Source: Pseudomonas coleopterorum
GTDB taxonomy: Bacteria; Pseudomonadota; Gammaproteobacteria; Pseudomonadales; Pseudomonadaceae
Length of the DNA: 64,000 nt
Direction: 5' to 3'
Assembly: GCF_900105555.1 (NCBI RefSeq)
Contig: NZ_FNTZ01000001.1
Coordinates: 4,157,001 to 4,221,000 of the forward strand
Below, piece after piece: positions 56,607-64,000 of the stretch. A program made the translations under genes and the position numbers. Position 1 is the stretch's first letter. Each line of letters opens with the position of its first letter. The notes below the pieces were generated by a model, which was not told where the DNA came from, ran no database searches, and saw only the letters and a list, made by a program, of their open reading frames with translations.

Positions 56607-56686
56607 GCGCATAGGTTCACGCAGAGCAATCTGTCGCTCCCACAGATGTAAAGTTTTCTCTGTAGGAGCGGCGTACTGCCGCGAAG
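56607..56686. repeat. REP-like inverted pair in right arm
   Basis: Mirror of 37404-37483, identical as read. It is 45 bp past the stop of the intact Ig-like gene and could stabilise or end its mRNA. Confidence 0.6.
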
Positions 56687-56704
56687 ATTTTAGCTCTTCC
56701 GGTA

Positions 56705-56899
56705 TCAAATACATAATGTGTGCCGACCGTATTTCTTCATCACAGCTTTAAGCCGCTTCAAAAAATCATCAGAATGAGGCGAACCCACGAAAACTCTCCA
56801 AAATTTTGCATCGCTTTGTAATTGCAGCCTGAGCGCCGCACGCTTTAACCGATCCCGACGCCGATACTTCGCCTCACCGTACCCCAGTTTTCTCGTCAT
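56705..56899 (-). CDS. 64-aa ORF after the toxin remnant (right copy)
   Basis: Identical to 37191-37385. Four-base overlap with the remnant stop. It is still open in both arms although the toxin fragment beside it is broken, but since the arms are recent copies this is weak evidence of selection. Confidence 0.4.
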   Translation of the reverse strand: MTRKLGYGEAKYRRRDRLKRAALRLQLQSDAKFWRVFVGSPHSDDFLKRLKAVMKKYGRHTLCI

Positions 56900-57193
56900 G
56901 CGCCCCTAATCCCTTGAATAATAATCTGGCCTATCACCATGCCTGCGGAGTGGCTTTTGTACTGCGCTCGGCCGATATTGATCGCCAGCCACTTGGCCTG
57001 GAGGGTCTGCGCGTCGATACGGTCAGCCGCACGCCGACGCCAAAGGCTTCCACTATCCCCAGACAACGCTAGTGGATGCTGCTCCAAAGACCGACGTGAT
57101 ACAGGTACTGGCCCTGATTGTGCCAGTAGAGCTCTGCGGTCGTGTGACCTTGGAACGGTAATCCCACTTGATGATTCTGTACATCTGGCCGAT
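56896..57193 (-). pseudogene. Decayed C-terminal toxin domain (right copy)
   Basis: Same broken toxin fragment as at 36897-37194. The intact relative lies only about 1 kb away at 58205 on the same strand, so the fragment looks like a displaced old toxin end beside a current one. Confidence 0.8.
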
Positions 57194-57338
57194 GCAGATA
57201 ACTACGGGTTCGGCTATGACGCTGCCACTGGTTCTTGCGCAGGTGTAGTTGTCTTTGCGCCAAGCATTGGGTAGCCTTGACCGGTCGCTGCCAAATCAGC
57301 GACCGGGTTTAGTAGCCTGAACAAACTTCCAGGCGCCA

Positions 57339-57371
57339 AAGCGCCATAGCTTCTCGATAGGCGCTTTTTTT
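57339..57371 (+). terminator. Rho-independent terminator in right arm
   Basis: AAGCGCC and GGCGCTT stem followed by seven T. A second hairpin, CGGTCGCTG/CAGCGACCG (57282-57306), precedes it. It ends outward transcription from the intact Ig-like gene region. Confidence 0.75.
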
Positions 57372-57520
57372 GTGTCTGTCGGGGCGTGTTATGGCGGCTG
57401 TGCGCAGGGCACCTCGTGTGCGCTGGGTTCCTGGAATCCCGGTCTACTAACCTGCGTCACAGCCGCCACCTTTCGTTTAGTAGCGACATCTGGCGGCTCC
57501 ACCATTCCAGGAGCTCCACC

Positions 57521-57685
57521 ATGGTCAAGCCGACCCCCGATCTGCCCATCGTTCTTCTCCCGCCTGATTATTCTCGGTTTCATTGGCTCGGCGTCTTTGA
57601 ACGTGTCGACAGTGAAGCCCTGGCTGCTCGGTGCAACGCACAGAATCCAGCACCGCCGAAGCCTTGCGACTTGCAACGGGGCTGA
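57521..57685 (+). CDS. 54-aa ORF with good ribosome site (right copy)
   Basis: Identical to 36405-36569. CAGGAG 7 bases upstream. It may form a pair with the DUF3077-like gene 65 bp downstream. Confidence 0.45.
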   Translation: MVKPTPDLPIVLLPPDYSRFHWLGVFERVDSEALAARCNAQNPAPPKPCDLQRG

Positions 57686-57750
57686 AAGTCATTGCGCACG
57701 AGCGGAAGGGCTGCTCGTGCTTGCCATCGATGTTGAAAAGGAAATTGACC

Positions 57751-58002
57751 ATGGTGGAGATCACTCGAACCTGCAGTGTGCCCGTAGGGGACTGTTTGTC
57801 GGATAAGCCTGCGCTGTTCAGCGTGAATGCCGGTGTTGCGCTGGAGGATGCACTGGCGCACCTTGGGGTGTTGCTGGAGTGCGCTCAGTTGACGGCGAAC
57901 GAGTTGTGGGATGCGCCGGATCGGAGTTTGCTGGGCGTGACGTTGCATTGCATCGAGCATGCGCAGGCGGTGGTGGCTTCGCTGCAGGTGCCGCGGGGTT
58001 GA
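57751..58002 (+). CDS. DUF3077-like small protein (right copy)
   Basis: 83 aa, same as the left copy except the last residues. It straddles the outer end of the inverted repeat, so its final two codons come from unique sequence in each copy. Confidence 0.72.
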   Translation: MVEITRTCSVPVGDCLSDKPALFSVNAGVALEDALAHLGVLLECAQLTANELWDAPDRSLLGVTLHCIEHAQAVVASLQVPRG

Positions 58003-58041
58003 CCAAGCTCCTTTGGGAAATCTGTCTGGAATGTGTGTGGC

Positions 58042-58170
58042 AGGACCGGCCTATTCGCGGGCAGAGCCCGCTCCCACAAGGGGCGGGGCTTTGGCTGGAA
58101 TGTTTATGGGCAGGCCGGCCTATTCGCGGGCAGAGCCCGCTCCCACAGGGGTGGGCTCTTCGCGGGCAGC
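58042..58170. repeat. REP elements outside the right arm
   Basis: Two same-direction units, CTATTCGCGGGCAGAGCCCG then CTCCCACA, at about 58048 and 58117, share the flank GGCCGGCCTATT, and a partial third (CTCTTCGCGGGCAGCCGCTC) follows at about 58146. They resemble the REP at 36018 outside the left arm. Confidence 0.8.
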
Positions 58171-58204
58171 CGCTCCCTCATCCCGAGGCTGGACGTCGGG
58201 CTGT

Positions 58205-59182
58205 TCAATCGCGTCGTTTTCTGAGTCCGGTTGGGGCTGATTCGCTCGATCCACACCGATACTCCCGCCTCCCGGAAGCCCAGTCTTCCCGTTCGGCGCC
58301 GTTGATCACCTGAATGATGGCCTTGGCCGTCACCACCCCTTCGGGATGGCGCTTGTACAGTTCAATGCCGATGTTGATTGCCAGTCGCTCGGCCGGGGTG
58401 CGCCAATGGCGCAAGGTACCGCGCTGTTCCAGTGGGGTCTGCGCGTCGATGCCGTCGAGCAGCACGCCGGGGCGAAAACCGGCCGCCATGCCCAGATAAC
58501 CGTAATGGATACCGCTCCACAGACCGACGTGATACAGGTATCGCCCTTGCTTGTGCCAGGAAGAGTCCTGCAACTGCGCGACCTTGGCGCGGTAATTCCA
58601 CTCGCGGTTATCGTCCATCTGCTCGGCCCACAAGGCCACGGCTTTGTCCTTGCAGGCCTTGGCCACCCGCCGTGGATCGCGCGCCCACCAGCGGGCATGC
58701 CAGGGAAGGGCTTGGTAGGTGTGGGTAGCTTGAGTGGCATCGTAGCGATTGAGTTGTCTGATCTGGCCTACGGTGGGGTGGCGGACATTGCGGTTGATCT
58801 CGTCGGCCGTGTAGGTGGTGATCGACAGCAACTGGTCCGGGTGGCCGCAGTTCGGGGAGGTAGTGGGACGTGGCACGACAGCATGCCGTGGTTTGACGCT
58901 GCGCAGCGACTCGTACTGGGTCGTGAACGAAGAAGGAATGAGCAGCGCGTTGCAGGCACAGCTGCTGGTGCTGTCGAGACTGCCAGCGACGCGACGGCCG
59001 TGGCTCTTGAGCTGGTCCACACCGCCGACGATGTGGAATTCGCCCGTGTGCTTTCCACACGACACGCGATCGCCCTCGCGCGCGCGCGGAACGCCGAGCA
59101 GGGTGACGCCCCGCTCGCCTCCCAGGACCGTGCCACCACACGATGTCTTGTCGCCCAGACGGATGAAATACCCCAGCCTCAT
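58205..59182 (-). CDS. PAAR-domain protein with C-terminal toxin domain (Ntox44-like)
   Basis: 325 aa. The PAAR part (about residues 1-95: RLGYFIRLGDKTSCGG, REGDRVSCGKHTGEFHIVGG) caps the VgrG spike of a type VI secretion system. The rest (about 130-300) holds NREWNYRAKVAQLQ, GRYLYHVGLWSGIHYGYLGMAAGF (about 205-228) and LLDGIDAQT, resembling the polymorphic toxin type 44 domain; the domain name is from memory. The start at 59182 puts the PAAR motif at residue 1; the longer ORF is spurious. No immunity gene is evident downstream, where REPs begin. Broken relatives of the toxin end lie in both repeat arms. Confidence 0.78.
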   Translation of the reverse strand: MRLGYFIRLGDKTSCGGTVLGGERGVTLLGVPRAREGDRVSCGKHTGEFHIVGGVDQLKSHGRRVAGSLDSTSSCACNALLIPSSFTTQYESLRSVKPRHAVVPRPTTSPNCGHPDQLLSITTYTADEINRNVRHPTVGQIRQLNRYDATQATHTYQALPWHARWWARDPRRVAKACKDKAVALWAEQMDDNREWNYRAKVAQLQDSSWHKQGRYLYHVGLWSGIHYGYLGMAAGFRPGVLLDGIDAQTPLEQRGTLRHWRTPAERLAINIGIELYKRHPEGVVTAKAIIQVINGAEREDWASGRREYRCGSSESAPTGLRKRRD

Positions 59183-59333
59183 GTCCAACCCCCTGCTCTG
59201 CCGCTGGCCCGCGAGGGGCCGCCAAGCGACAGGAGTCTCCGGGAGTACTGGAAGTACGTCTGTAGGATCGGTCCCACGCGAATGCGGGAAGTGTCCTGAT
59301 TTGCGGTTGGCAGGTCTGCGCGGCGAACTTCTC

Positions 59334-62300
59334 TCAACGCGTGGACTTCCAGGAATGGAGATTGCCCACGACGATTTCCGCGCGGTTGGCGAAGGGGAAG
59401 TAATGCTCCACGCACGCCAGTAGGCGCAGCTCGTATTCCTCGCTGCTGATGCCCAGTGAACGCCGCAGGTCGGGGCGCAGGGCCAAGTCGTAGTAGTCGG
59501 GCCGGGTTTCACGCAGGACGTCGTCGAGCACTTGCGGGCCGGTCATCTCGAAGGTGTCCTTGATGTAGGCCCAGAAGATTTTCGTTTCCACGGCGCTGGG
59601 CGCCTGGCCCAGGGTTGGTCGGGCCTGGGCGTAGAACTGCGGCCGAGCCTTGAAGCGGCGCTGGATGGAGCGGCTCACGGCCTTGAGCACCGGGTTGCCG
59701 GGATGGCTGCCCAGGACGTGGCTGTTGTAGCCGCTGTACGGCACGTCCGCGTGGGTGACGGCATCGTCGAGCAACAGATCGTTCGGTCCGGCAGGCAGGT
59801 CGATGTGATGCGTCGCGGCCTTGAAGGTGTTGTCGACGTCGGTGTAGATACCGCCGTAGGTGTCCAGCAGCGGGTAGCGCAGCAGGTCGCTGGCGGCGGC
59901 GTAATTCTTTGCCTGCCCGGAGCGAAGCGCCCGGTACTGAGGACCGCTCGGCCCTGCGCAGAGTGTTTCGAAGAAGTCCTGTCCTGCCAGCGCTTTGACC
60001 TCGAAGTCCTTCTTGCCGGCGAACTGGCGGGTCAGTTGCTGCAGCAGCTTGGGCGTGTCCATGTCGGCGTGAATGACCGTGCGGTAGCCTTTCATGCGGG
60101 CGGCGTTGACCAGCAGGTTATCCAGCAGGGCCTGGCTGGGCAGCTCGTGACCCAACCAGAGGTAGTGCAGGTATTTGGGGATCGGCGTGGCCTGGGCAAC
60201 TGGCGCTGGCAAGGGTGGCAGGGTGACGGTTTTCACGTCATGGGGCGCGGGGGTGCGTGCGGCTCCCTCCAGCCATCGGCTGCGCTCGCCGGTGTGCCAG
60301 GCGCCCTCGGGTGTGCGCCACACATAGGCGGTGTTGCCCAAGTGGTTGGCGCGCCAGGTCTTCTCGTCTGCATCGTACATGGCCAGCAGAGAACCCCGCT
60401 CGACGGTGCGGACCATGTAGCGGTCCATGACCGTCTCGACCCCGTCCAGAGGGATGTCGACCGTAATGGCCGTGGCAGGAGGTTGCAGCCTGATGTCGCC
60501 GTCCAACGGCGCACCACCCCAGTCGAAGGGCGCCTGCGACGCAGCGTCGATGCTGGAGCTGACCCTCTGCGCCGGTTGCCAGACACCTTTGGCATCCAGC
60601 GACAGGGGGATGTAGCTGTGCACGGCATAGGGGTTGAACGGATCCACCACGGCCCACTGTTTGATCTCCCCGATAAAGCGTACGCGGTACAGCGCGTCGT
60701 CGATCGGTGCGAACGTTTCCAGCCCTGCGCGCACGCACAGGCCGGCGAACCGACCCGTGCGATGCAGGGTGAAATCATTGGCCCGCAGCAGCGCCGGGCG
60801 CCACGCTGCCAGGTCTTTGGCGGCGCGGCGTGCCAGGGTTGCGGGCGTGTCGCTTTGTCCGGCGGTCGAGGTGACGGAGGTGGATGAGTCCGAATCGTCT
60901 GAGTCAATCGACGTGTCGTCGTCTGGTGGAGTCGTGGTGTCGTCGTCGCCGGATTCTCCACCGGGCAGGAGCAGGTCGGCTTCCAGGTCCAGATCAGCCG
61001 TGGCGTCGGCTTCCAGCTGCGCGTATTCGCCCACCAGGCTGGCATCACTTAGCAGAGGCAAATTCAGCATGACGCCGAGGGCCTGAAGGACCGCCCCGCG
61101 TATGGCTTGGGTGCGTTCCTGATCGCTCAGGGCATTGATCGCCTTGTCGGTGTACAAGCCGACCTCTACCAGCCCTGCGGCGATCGACACCGCTGCGATG
61201 GGCCAGCCGATCAGGCTGAAACCGCCATAGAGCTTGAGAAAACTGTCCAGATAGCCGATCCACAGGCCTTTGTCGAGCCGGGCGTTGGACATCAGCAGGT
61301 ACTTGGCGTCCAGCTCCATGTCGGTCTTGAGGTTGGAGGTCAGGAAGTCGAACGCATAACCGTCGAGCACGCGCTCCCGAGTGTTGATGGGGGTCTTGCT
61401 GTTTTTCCAGGCCGACTTGGCGATGTCGGCCAAGTGGCCTTGCAAGGTTTTCCATTCGGCGTCTTGATTGTGCTCAGGCTTGACGAACTGGACGCCGAAG
61501 GCGCGCCGGGCGGCGGGAGTGTCCAGGTTTTGCTGCAGCCATTCGTAAAGTTGCTGCTTGCCGGTCAACGTCACGAACGCCGGGTGCTGCATGGCGCAAT
61601 AGAGGATTTCTCGGCCCTGGCGGGTGCAGAAACGAATGACGCTCTGACAGACCATCCCGTCGATGTCCAGGGTGCGCAAGACCGTGGTCGAGCTCGAAAC
61701 GACGTCTCCGTACAGCTTGTCTGGGCTGAAAGGGCTGGTGGGATCGTTGGCTACGGCGTTGTAGACCTCCATGAAATCCTCGGTGGTCATGTCGCCACGC
61801 TGGCATTGCAGCACGGCGCTGCACAACATGCTGATCTTGGACACTGAACGATAGGTCGCCTGGTTGTTGATCCAGAAACCGCGCAGGCGAGACAGGTATT
61901 GACTGGAGAAATCGATGTGCCAGAAATAGGTGAGCACTTCACGCGGGTCCAGGCGGATCTCGTTGTGCTCGTTGTAGGCATGGGTATTTTCATCGGCGGT
62001 GTAGAAGCCGCCCATCTGCGCCAGCAGGTCGCTGTTGCGCTGCTGATCCAGGTCGAAACGGCGCATCACCAGTTCGACCAGGGTCATGGATTGTCTGGGA
62101 CGGCCGTAATGCTCCCAGCCGGTGTAGGTGCGCGAGCTGCTGTTGGCGGAGTCGAACCAATGCCAGTAGACCTGATACGGGTCGTCGACACCGGCCTCCA
62201 ACTGTGTAAGCAAGGTGCGTGCGGCTTCGAACGCGGCGCTTTCGAGGTCGGGGTATTGAGTGGCGATCTGCTCGATACGATGTCGCCAGTAGTTCACCTG

Positions 62301-62366
62301 CACGGCTTTGTGCTCGTTCAGGATGTCGTTGCTGGTGACGGCTGAGTAAGGGGGCGTGGTGCTCAT
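59334..62366 (-). CDS. Large toxin with TcdA/TcdB-type glycosyltransferase domain
   Basis: 1010 aa from the ATG at 62366 (GAGG upstream); a start 27 bases earlier is less likely. Residues about 20-440 resemble the DUF6543 'dermonecrotic toxin-like' region, with two hydrophobic stretches around 375-400. An acidic Asp/Ser/Thr stretch (about 464-490) follows. The C-terminal part from IPKYLHYLWLGHELPS (about 728) to the end is a GT-A glycosyltransferase with YGGIYTDVDNTF (DxD at about 842), as in clostridial large toxins and other TcdB-like effectors. It lies 151 bp upstream of the PAAR gene on the same strand, so type VI delivery is plausible. The target is unknown. Confidence 0.82.
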   Translation of the reverse strand: MSTTPPYSAVTSNDILNEHKAVQVNYWRHRIEQIATQYPDLESAAFEAARTLLTQLEAGVDDPYQVYWHWFDSANSSSRTYTGWEHYGRPRQSMTLVELVMRRFDLDQQRNSDLLAQMGGFYTADENTHAYNEHNEIRLDPREVLTYFWHIDFSSQYLSRLRGFWINNQATYRSVSKISMLCSAVLQCQRGDMTTEDFMEVYNAVANDPTSPFSPDKLYGDVVSSSTTVLRTLDIDGMVCQSVIRFCTRQGREILYCAMQHPAFVTLTGKQQLYEWLQQNLDTPAARRAFGVQFVKPEHNQDAEWKTLQGHLADIAKSAWKNSKTPINTRERVLDGYAFDFLTSNLKTDMELDAKYLLMSNARLDKGLWIGYLDSFLKLYGGFSLIGWPIAAVSIAAGLVEVGLYTDKAINALSDQERTQAIRGAVLQALGVMLNLPLLSDASLVGEYAQLEADATADLDLEADLLLPGGESGDDDTTTPPDDDTSIDSDDSDSSTSVTSTAGQSDTPATLARRAAKDLAAWRPALLRANDFTLHRTGRFAGLCVRAGLETFAPIDDALYRVRFIGEIKQWAVVDPFNPYAVHSYIPLSLDAKGVWQPAQRVSSSIDAASQAPFDWGGAPLDGDIRLQPPATAITVDIPLDGVETVMDRYMVRTVERGSLLAMYDADEKTWRANHLGNTAYVWRTPEGAWHTGERSRWLEGAARTPAPHDVKTVTLPPLPAPVAQATPIPKYLHYLWLGHELPSQALLDNLLVNAARMKGYRTVIHADMDTPKLLQQLTRQFAGKKDFEVKALAGQDFFETLCAGPSGPQYRALRSGQAKNYAAASDLLRYPLLDTYGGIYTDVDNTFKAATHHIDLPAGPNDLLLDDAVTHADVPYSGYNSHVLGSHPGNPVLKAVSRSIQRRFKARPQFYAQARPTLGQAPSAVETKIFWAYIKDTFEMTGPQVLDDVLRETRPDYYDLALRPDLRRSLGISSEEYELRLLACVEHYFPFANRAEIVVGNLHSWKSTR

Positions 62367-62444
62367 GGTGGGGCCTCGTGGGTGGGAGCCCACGAGGTTA
62401 GAAAGCGGCCCGCCTGCTATGGGCGTGCATAGTTAGCGCCGCAA

Positions 62445-63875
62445 TCAGGGCAGGCGTCGATCCAGCAAGCCGTGCAAGGCGCTGGCCTGGGGCCAGTTGC
62501 GCAGCAGGCGATCACGGTCACGCTGGTGAGCGAGGGCAAAACTGCTGTCGCTGGCGTGTTGCTGCATGGCATCCAGGTCGATCAGTGCCCAGCGGCCGTT
62601 GTGCCAGAACAGGTTGTGGCCCTTGAGATCGCCATGGCTGATGCGCTCGCGCTTGAGGTCGGCGAACAGTCGATCCAGGGCCTGCAACTGCGCCTCGGGC
62701 ACCTCACCGGTGTCGACGTGGGGGGCGAACGCTTCGATCAGGTCCGGGCCGCTGAGGTGCTCGGTGACCAGATAGGCCTCGCGGCGCAACCACAGCACGC
62801 GTTTCTCCAGCACGCCCAGGGGCTTGGGCGTGGCGATGCCGAGGAACAGCAGGCGATTGCCTTCGACCCAGGAGTGCCAGGCACGGCTCGGGCGCCAGAA
62901 GCGCTTGCCCCAGTGCAACAGGTTCTTGATGTTGTAGCGCTTGATCAGCAGGTCGCGGCTCTGGCTGTGAACACGGCCAACCGTGGCGGCGCCGCCGGTC
63001 TTGTAGATATGGCCTTGTTCGAGCAGGGCGTCGGCACGCTCCAGCACGGGCAGCACGGCGGCTTCTTCTTCGCGGCGCACGGCACGCAGGCTGGAGGCGT
63101 TGTCCTGGACGCTGAACAGGCTGCAGTCGCGGCCGACTTTGCCCAGATAGTCCTTGAGGCGCCAGGCGCGGACCTTGTCGATCTGCTTCTGCAGCGCTTC
63201 CATGGGCAGGCCGTGCTCGCCGTTGGCCAGCAGGTAGTACACCAGCAACTCTTCGGTAAAGGGTTCCAGGTGCTTGGGTAACTGAGCGAAGAACACACCG
63301 AGGTTTTCCAGCACCTTTTGCCGCGACAGGGGCTTGCCAGCTTCTTCGACCTGGATGCCGGCGCCGTCGATCAGGTACACCTGGCCGTTGTGGCGCAGCA
63401 GGTTGTCCAGGTGCAGGTCTTGTTGCCACAGGCCTTTGCCATGCATCTGGCCGATGATGCCGAGGGCTTCGCCGAGCACGGCGCTCTGTTCGTCGGCCAG
63501 GGGCGGCAGGGTTTCCACGCGAGCCCATTCGTCGGCCAGGCTGCGGGCGTTTTCCAGGTACTCGAACAACAGCCAGCCGCCCTCGCCTTCCTGCAGGCCG
63601 TCGGCGAGCAGTTGCGGGGTGCTCAGGCCCTGTTCGGCGAGCAGGCGCACGCCGGCCAGCTCGCGCTGGAAATGCCGAGCGGCCTTGCTGCCGACCAGGA
63701 GTTTGGCGAGCACGGTGCGGCCCCGCCAGACACCGGCACCCACGTAGCGCTGGCCAGGCAGAACGCGCAGCAAGGTCAGCAGTTGCAGCTCGGCAGGGCC
63801 TGCGGCGTCAGCCAAAGTGATGCTCAATGGCAGGGCTGGGGTGCGGCCGGCTTGGGTCAGTTCAGACAGGCGCAT
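62445..63875 (-). CDS. LPS core double-kinase-domain protein (PA5006 type)
   Basis: 476 aa. Two kinase-like catalytic loops are visible: QQDLHLDNLL with YLIDGAG (about residues 153-175) and HGDLKGHNLFW with ALIDLDAM (about 410-435). This fits the WaaP/WapP/Kdo-kinase group that phosphorylates inner-core sugars, and PA5006 has the same double build. In P. aeruginosa it follows PA5005 directly; here 26.5 kb separates them. 78 bp lie between its stop and the upstream start of the toxin gene in the minus direction. Confidence 0.85.
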   Translation of the reverse strand: MRLSELTQAGRTPALPLSITLADAAGPAELQLLTLLRVLPGQRYVGAGVWRGRTVLAKLLVGSKAARHFQRELAGVRLLAEQGLSTPQLLADGLQEGEGGWLLFEYLENARSLADEWARVETLPPLADEQSAVLGEALGIIGQMHGKGLWQQDLHLDNLLRHNGQVYLIDGAGIQVEEAGKPLSRQKVLENLGVFFAQLPKHLEPFTEELLVYYLLANGEHGLPMEALQKQIDKVRAWRLKDYLGKVGRDCSLFSVQDNASSLRAVRREEEAAVLPVLERADALLEQGHIYKTGGAATVGRVHSQSRDLLIKRYNIKNLLHWGKRFWRPSRAWHSWVEGNRLLFLGIATPKPLGVLEKRVLWLRREAYLVTEHLSGPDLIEAFAPHVDTGEVPEAQLQALDRLFADLKRERISHGDLKGHNLFWHNGRWALIDLDAMQQHASDSSFALAHQRDRDRLLRNWPQASALHGLLDRRLP

Positions 63876-63925
63876 CGGCGGGCCTCTTGTTGGATGTAGG
63901 GTGAGGCGCGGGATGGGTGGCTGGC

Positions 63926-64000
63926 AGGAAGGGCCTCTTCGCGGGCAGAGCCCGCTCCCACAGAAGAATGCACGGCATGTGCTCTTTGTGGGAGCGGGGC
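63926..64000. repeat. REP elements at the right end of the window
   Basis: CCTCTTCGCGGGCAGAGCCC (about 63938) and an inverted GTGGGAGCGGGGC that runs off the window end. Probably one REP doublet upstream of the kinase gene. Confidence 0.75.

Larger units (their letters stand above)
53159..57994 (+). repeat. Right arm of 4.83-kb inverted duplication
   Basis: Reverse complement of 36096-40930; see the left arm. Inner boundary TAAACGCC at 53159 pairs with GGCGTTTA ending at 40930, after which the sequences differ at once. Outer boundary GGTGCCGC at 57987-57994 pairs with GCGGCACC at 36096. This arm carries the intact version of the large gene. Confidence 0.95.

Noticed and set aside
56939..57274. 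111-codon + strand ORF ending NYGFGYDAATGSCAGVVVFA before the terminator
   Set aside because: Mostly antisense of the toxin remnant; the last 30 residues look protein-like and could be a lost C-terminal tip, but nothing supports a start or family.

Overview
The window is a Pseudomonas chromosome segment, most likely from the P. putida/P. fluorescens side of the genus. The evidence is the high-GC coding style, the pqqF-A-B-C-D-E cluster, the lipopolysaccharide (LPS) core gene order matching P. aeruginosa PA4988-PA5006, and many GTGGGAGCGGG-type REP elements. No tRNA, rRNA, transposase or CRISPR array was seen.

Layout. (1) 1-10970: the end of an exopolysaccharide locus on the + strand, in the order tyrosine autokinase tail (Wzc), WbqC-like protein, RfaH/NusG-like antiterminator, family 2 and family 4 glycosyltransferases, Wzy-like polymerase, PslG-like glycosidase, glycosyltransferase, acyltransferase, glycosyltransferase, Wza-like export lipoprotein. 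Several junctions are 4-bp overlaps, so it reads as a Wzx/Wzy-type operon; the flippase and initiating transferase must lie to the left. (2) 11093-19479: a small charged protein, pqqF, pqqA, pqqBCDE, an S9 peptidase (PqqM-like) and a YqaE/Pmp3 peptide. (3) 19543-35883: LPS core and inner-membrane genes: waaA, an SMR transporter, two redox enzymes, a Nudix-like protein, hldE, msbA, an LPS kinase-like gene, ssg-like, dnpA-like, mig-14-like, wapH-like and a carbamoyltransferase. waaL and wapR, which sit between msbA and ssg in P. aeruginosa, are absent.

(4) 35884-62444: about 26.5 kb of accessory DNA between the homologues of PA5005 and PA5006, which are neighbours in P. aeruginosa. Two nearly identical arms of about 4.83 kb (36096-40930 and 53159-57994) face each other as an inverted repeat around about 12.2 kb. 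Each arm holds the same gene for a large signal-less protein built of Ig-like repeats, a decayed toxin fragment and small ORFs. The right copy is intact (1103 codons); the left is frameshifted because a tract of eight G has become seven. The middle block carries a more distant relative (664 aa), two tandem pertactin-like autotransporters and a third N-terminal paralogue (1228 aa) with a different C-terminus. Outside the right arm lie a PAAR protein with a C-terminal toxin domain, whose decayed relatives sit in both arms, and a 1010-aa toxin with a TcdA/TcdB-type glycosyltransferase domain. This is a surface/antagonism island with the structure expected for inversion, gene conversion and slipped-strand variation.

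(5) 62445-64000: the LPS core returns with a double-kinase-domain protein (PA5006 type), then REP elements. Other notable structures are six head-to-tail REP doublets (about 146 bp each) between msbA and hldE and a REP cluster between pqqB and pqqC.

All assignments come from reading the sequence and from memory of the families; no database search was run.
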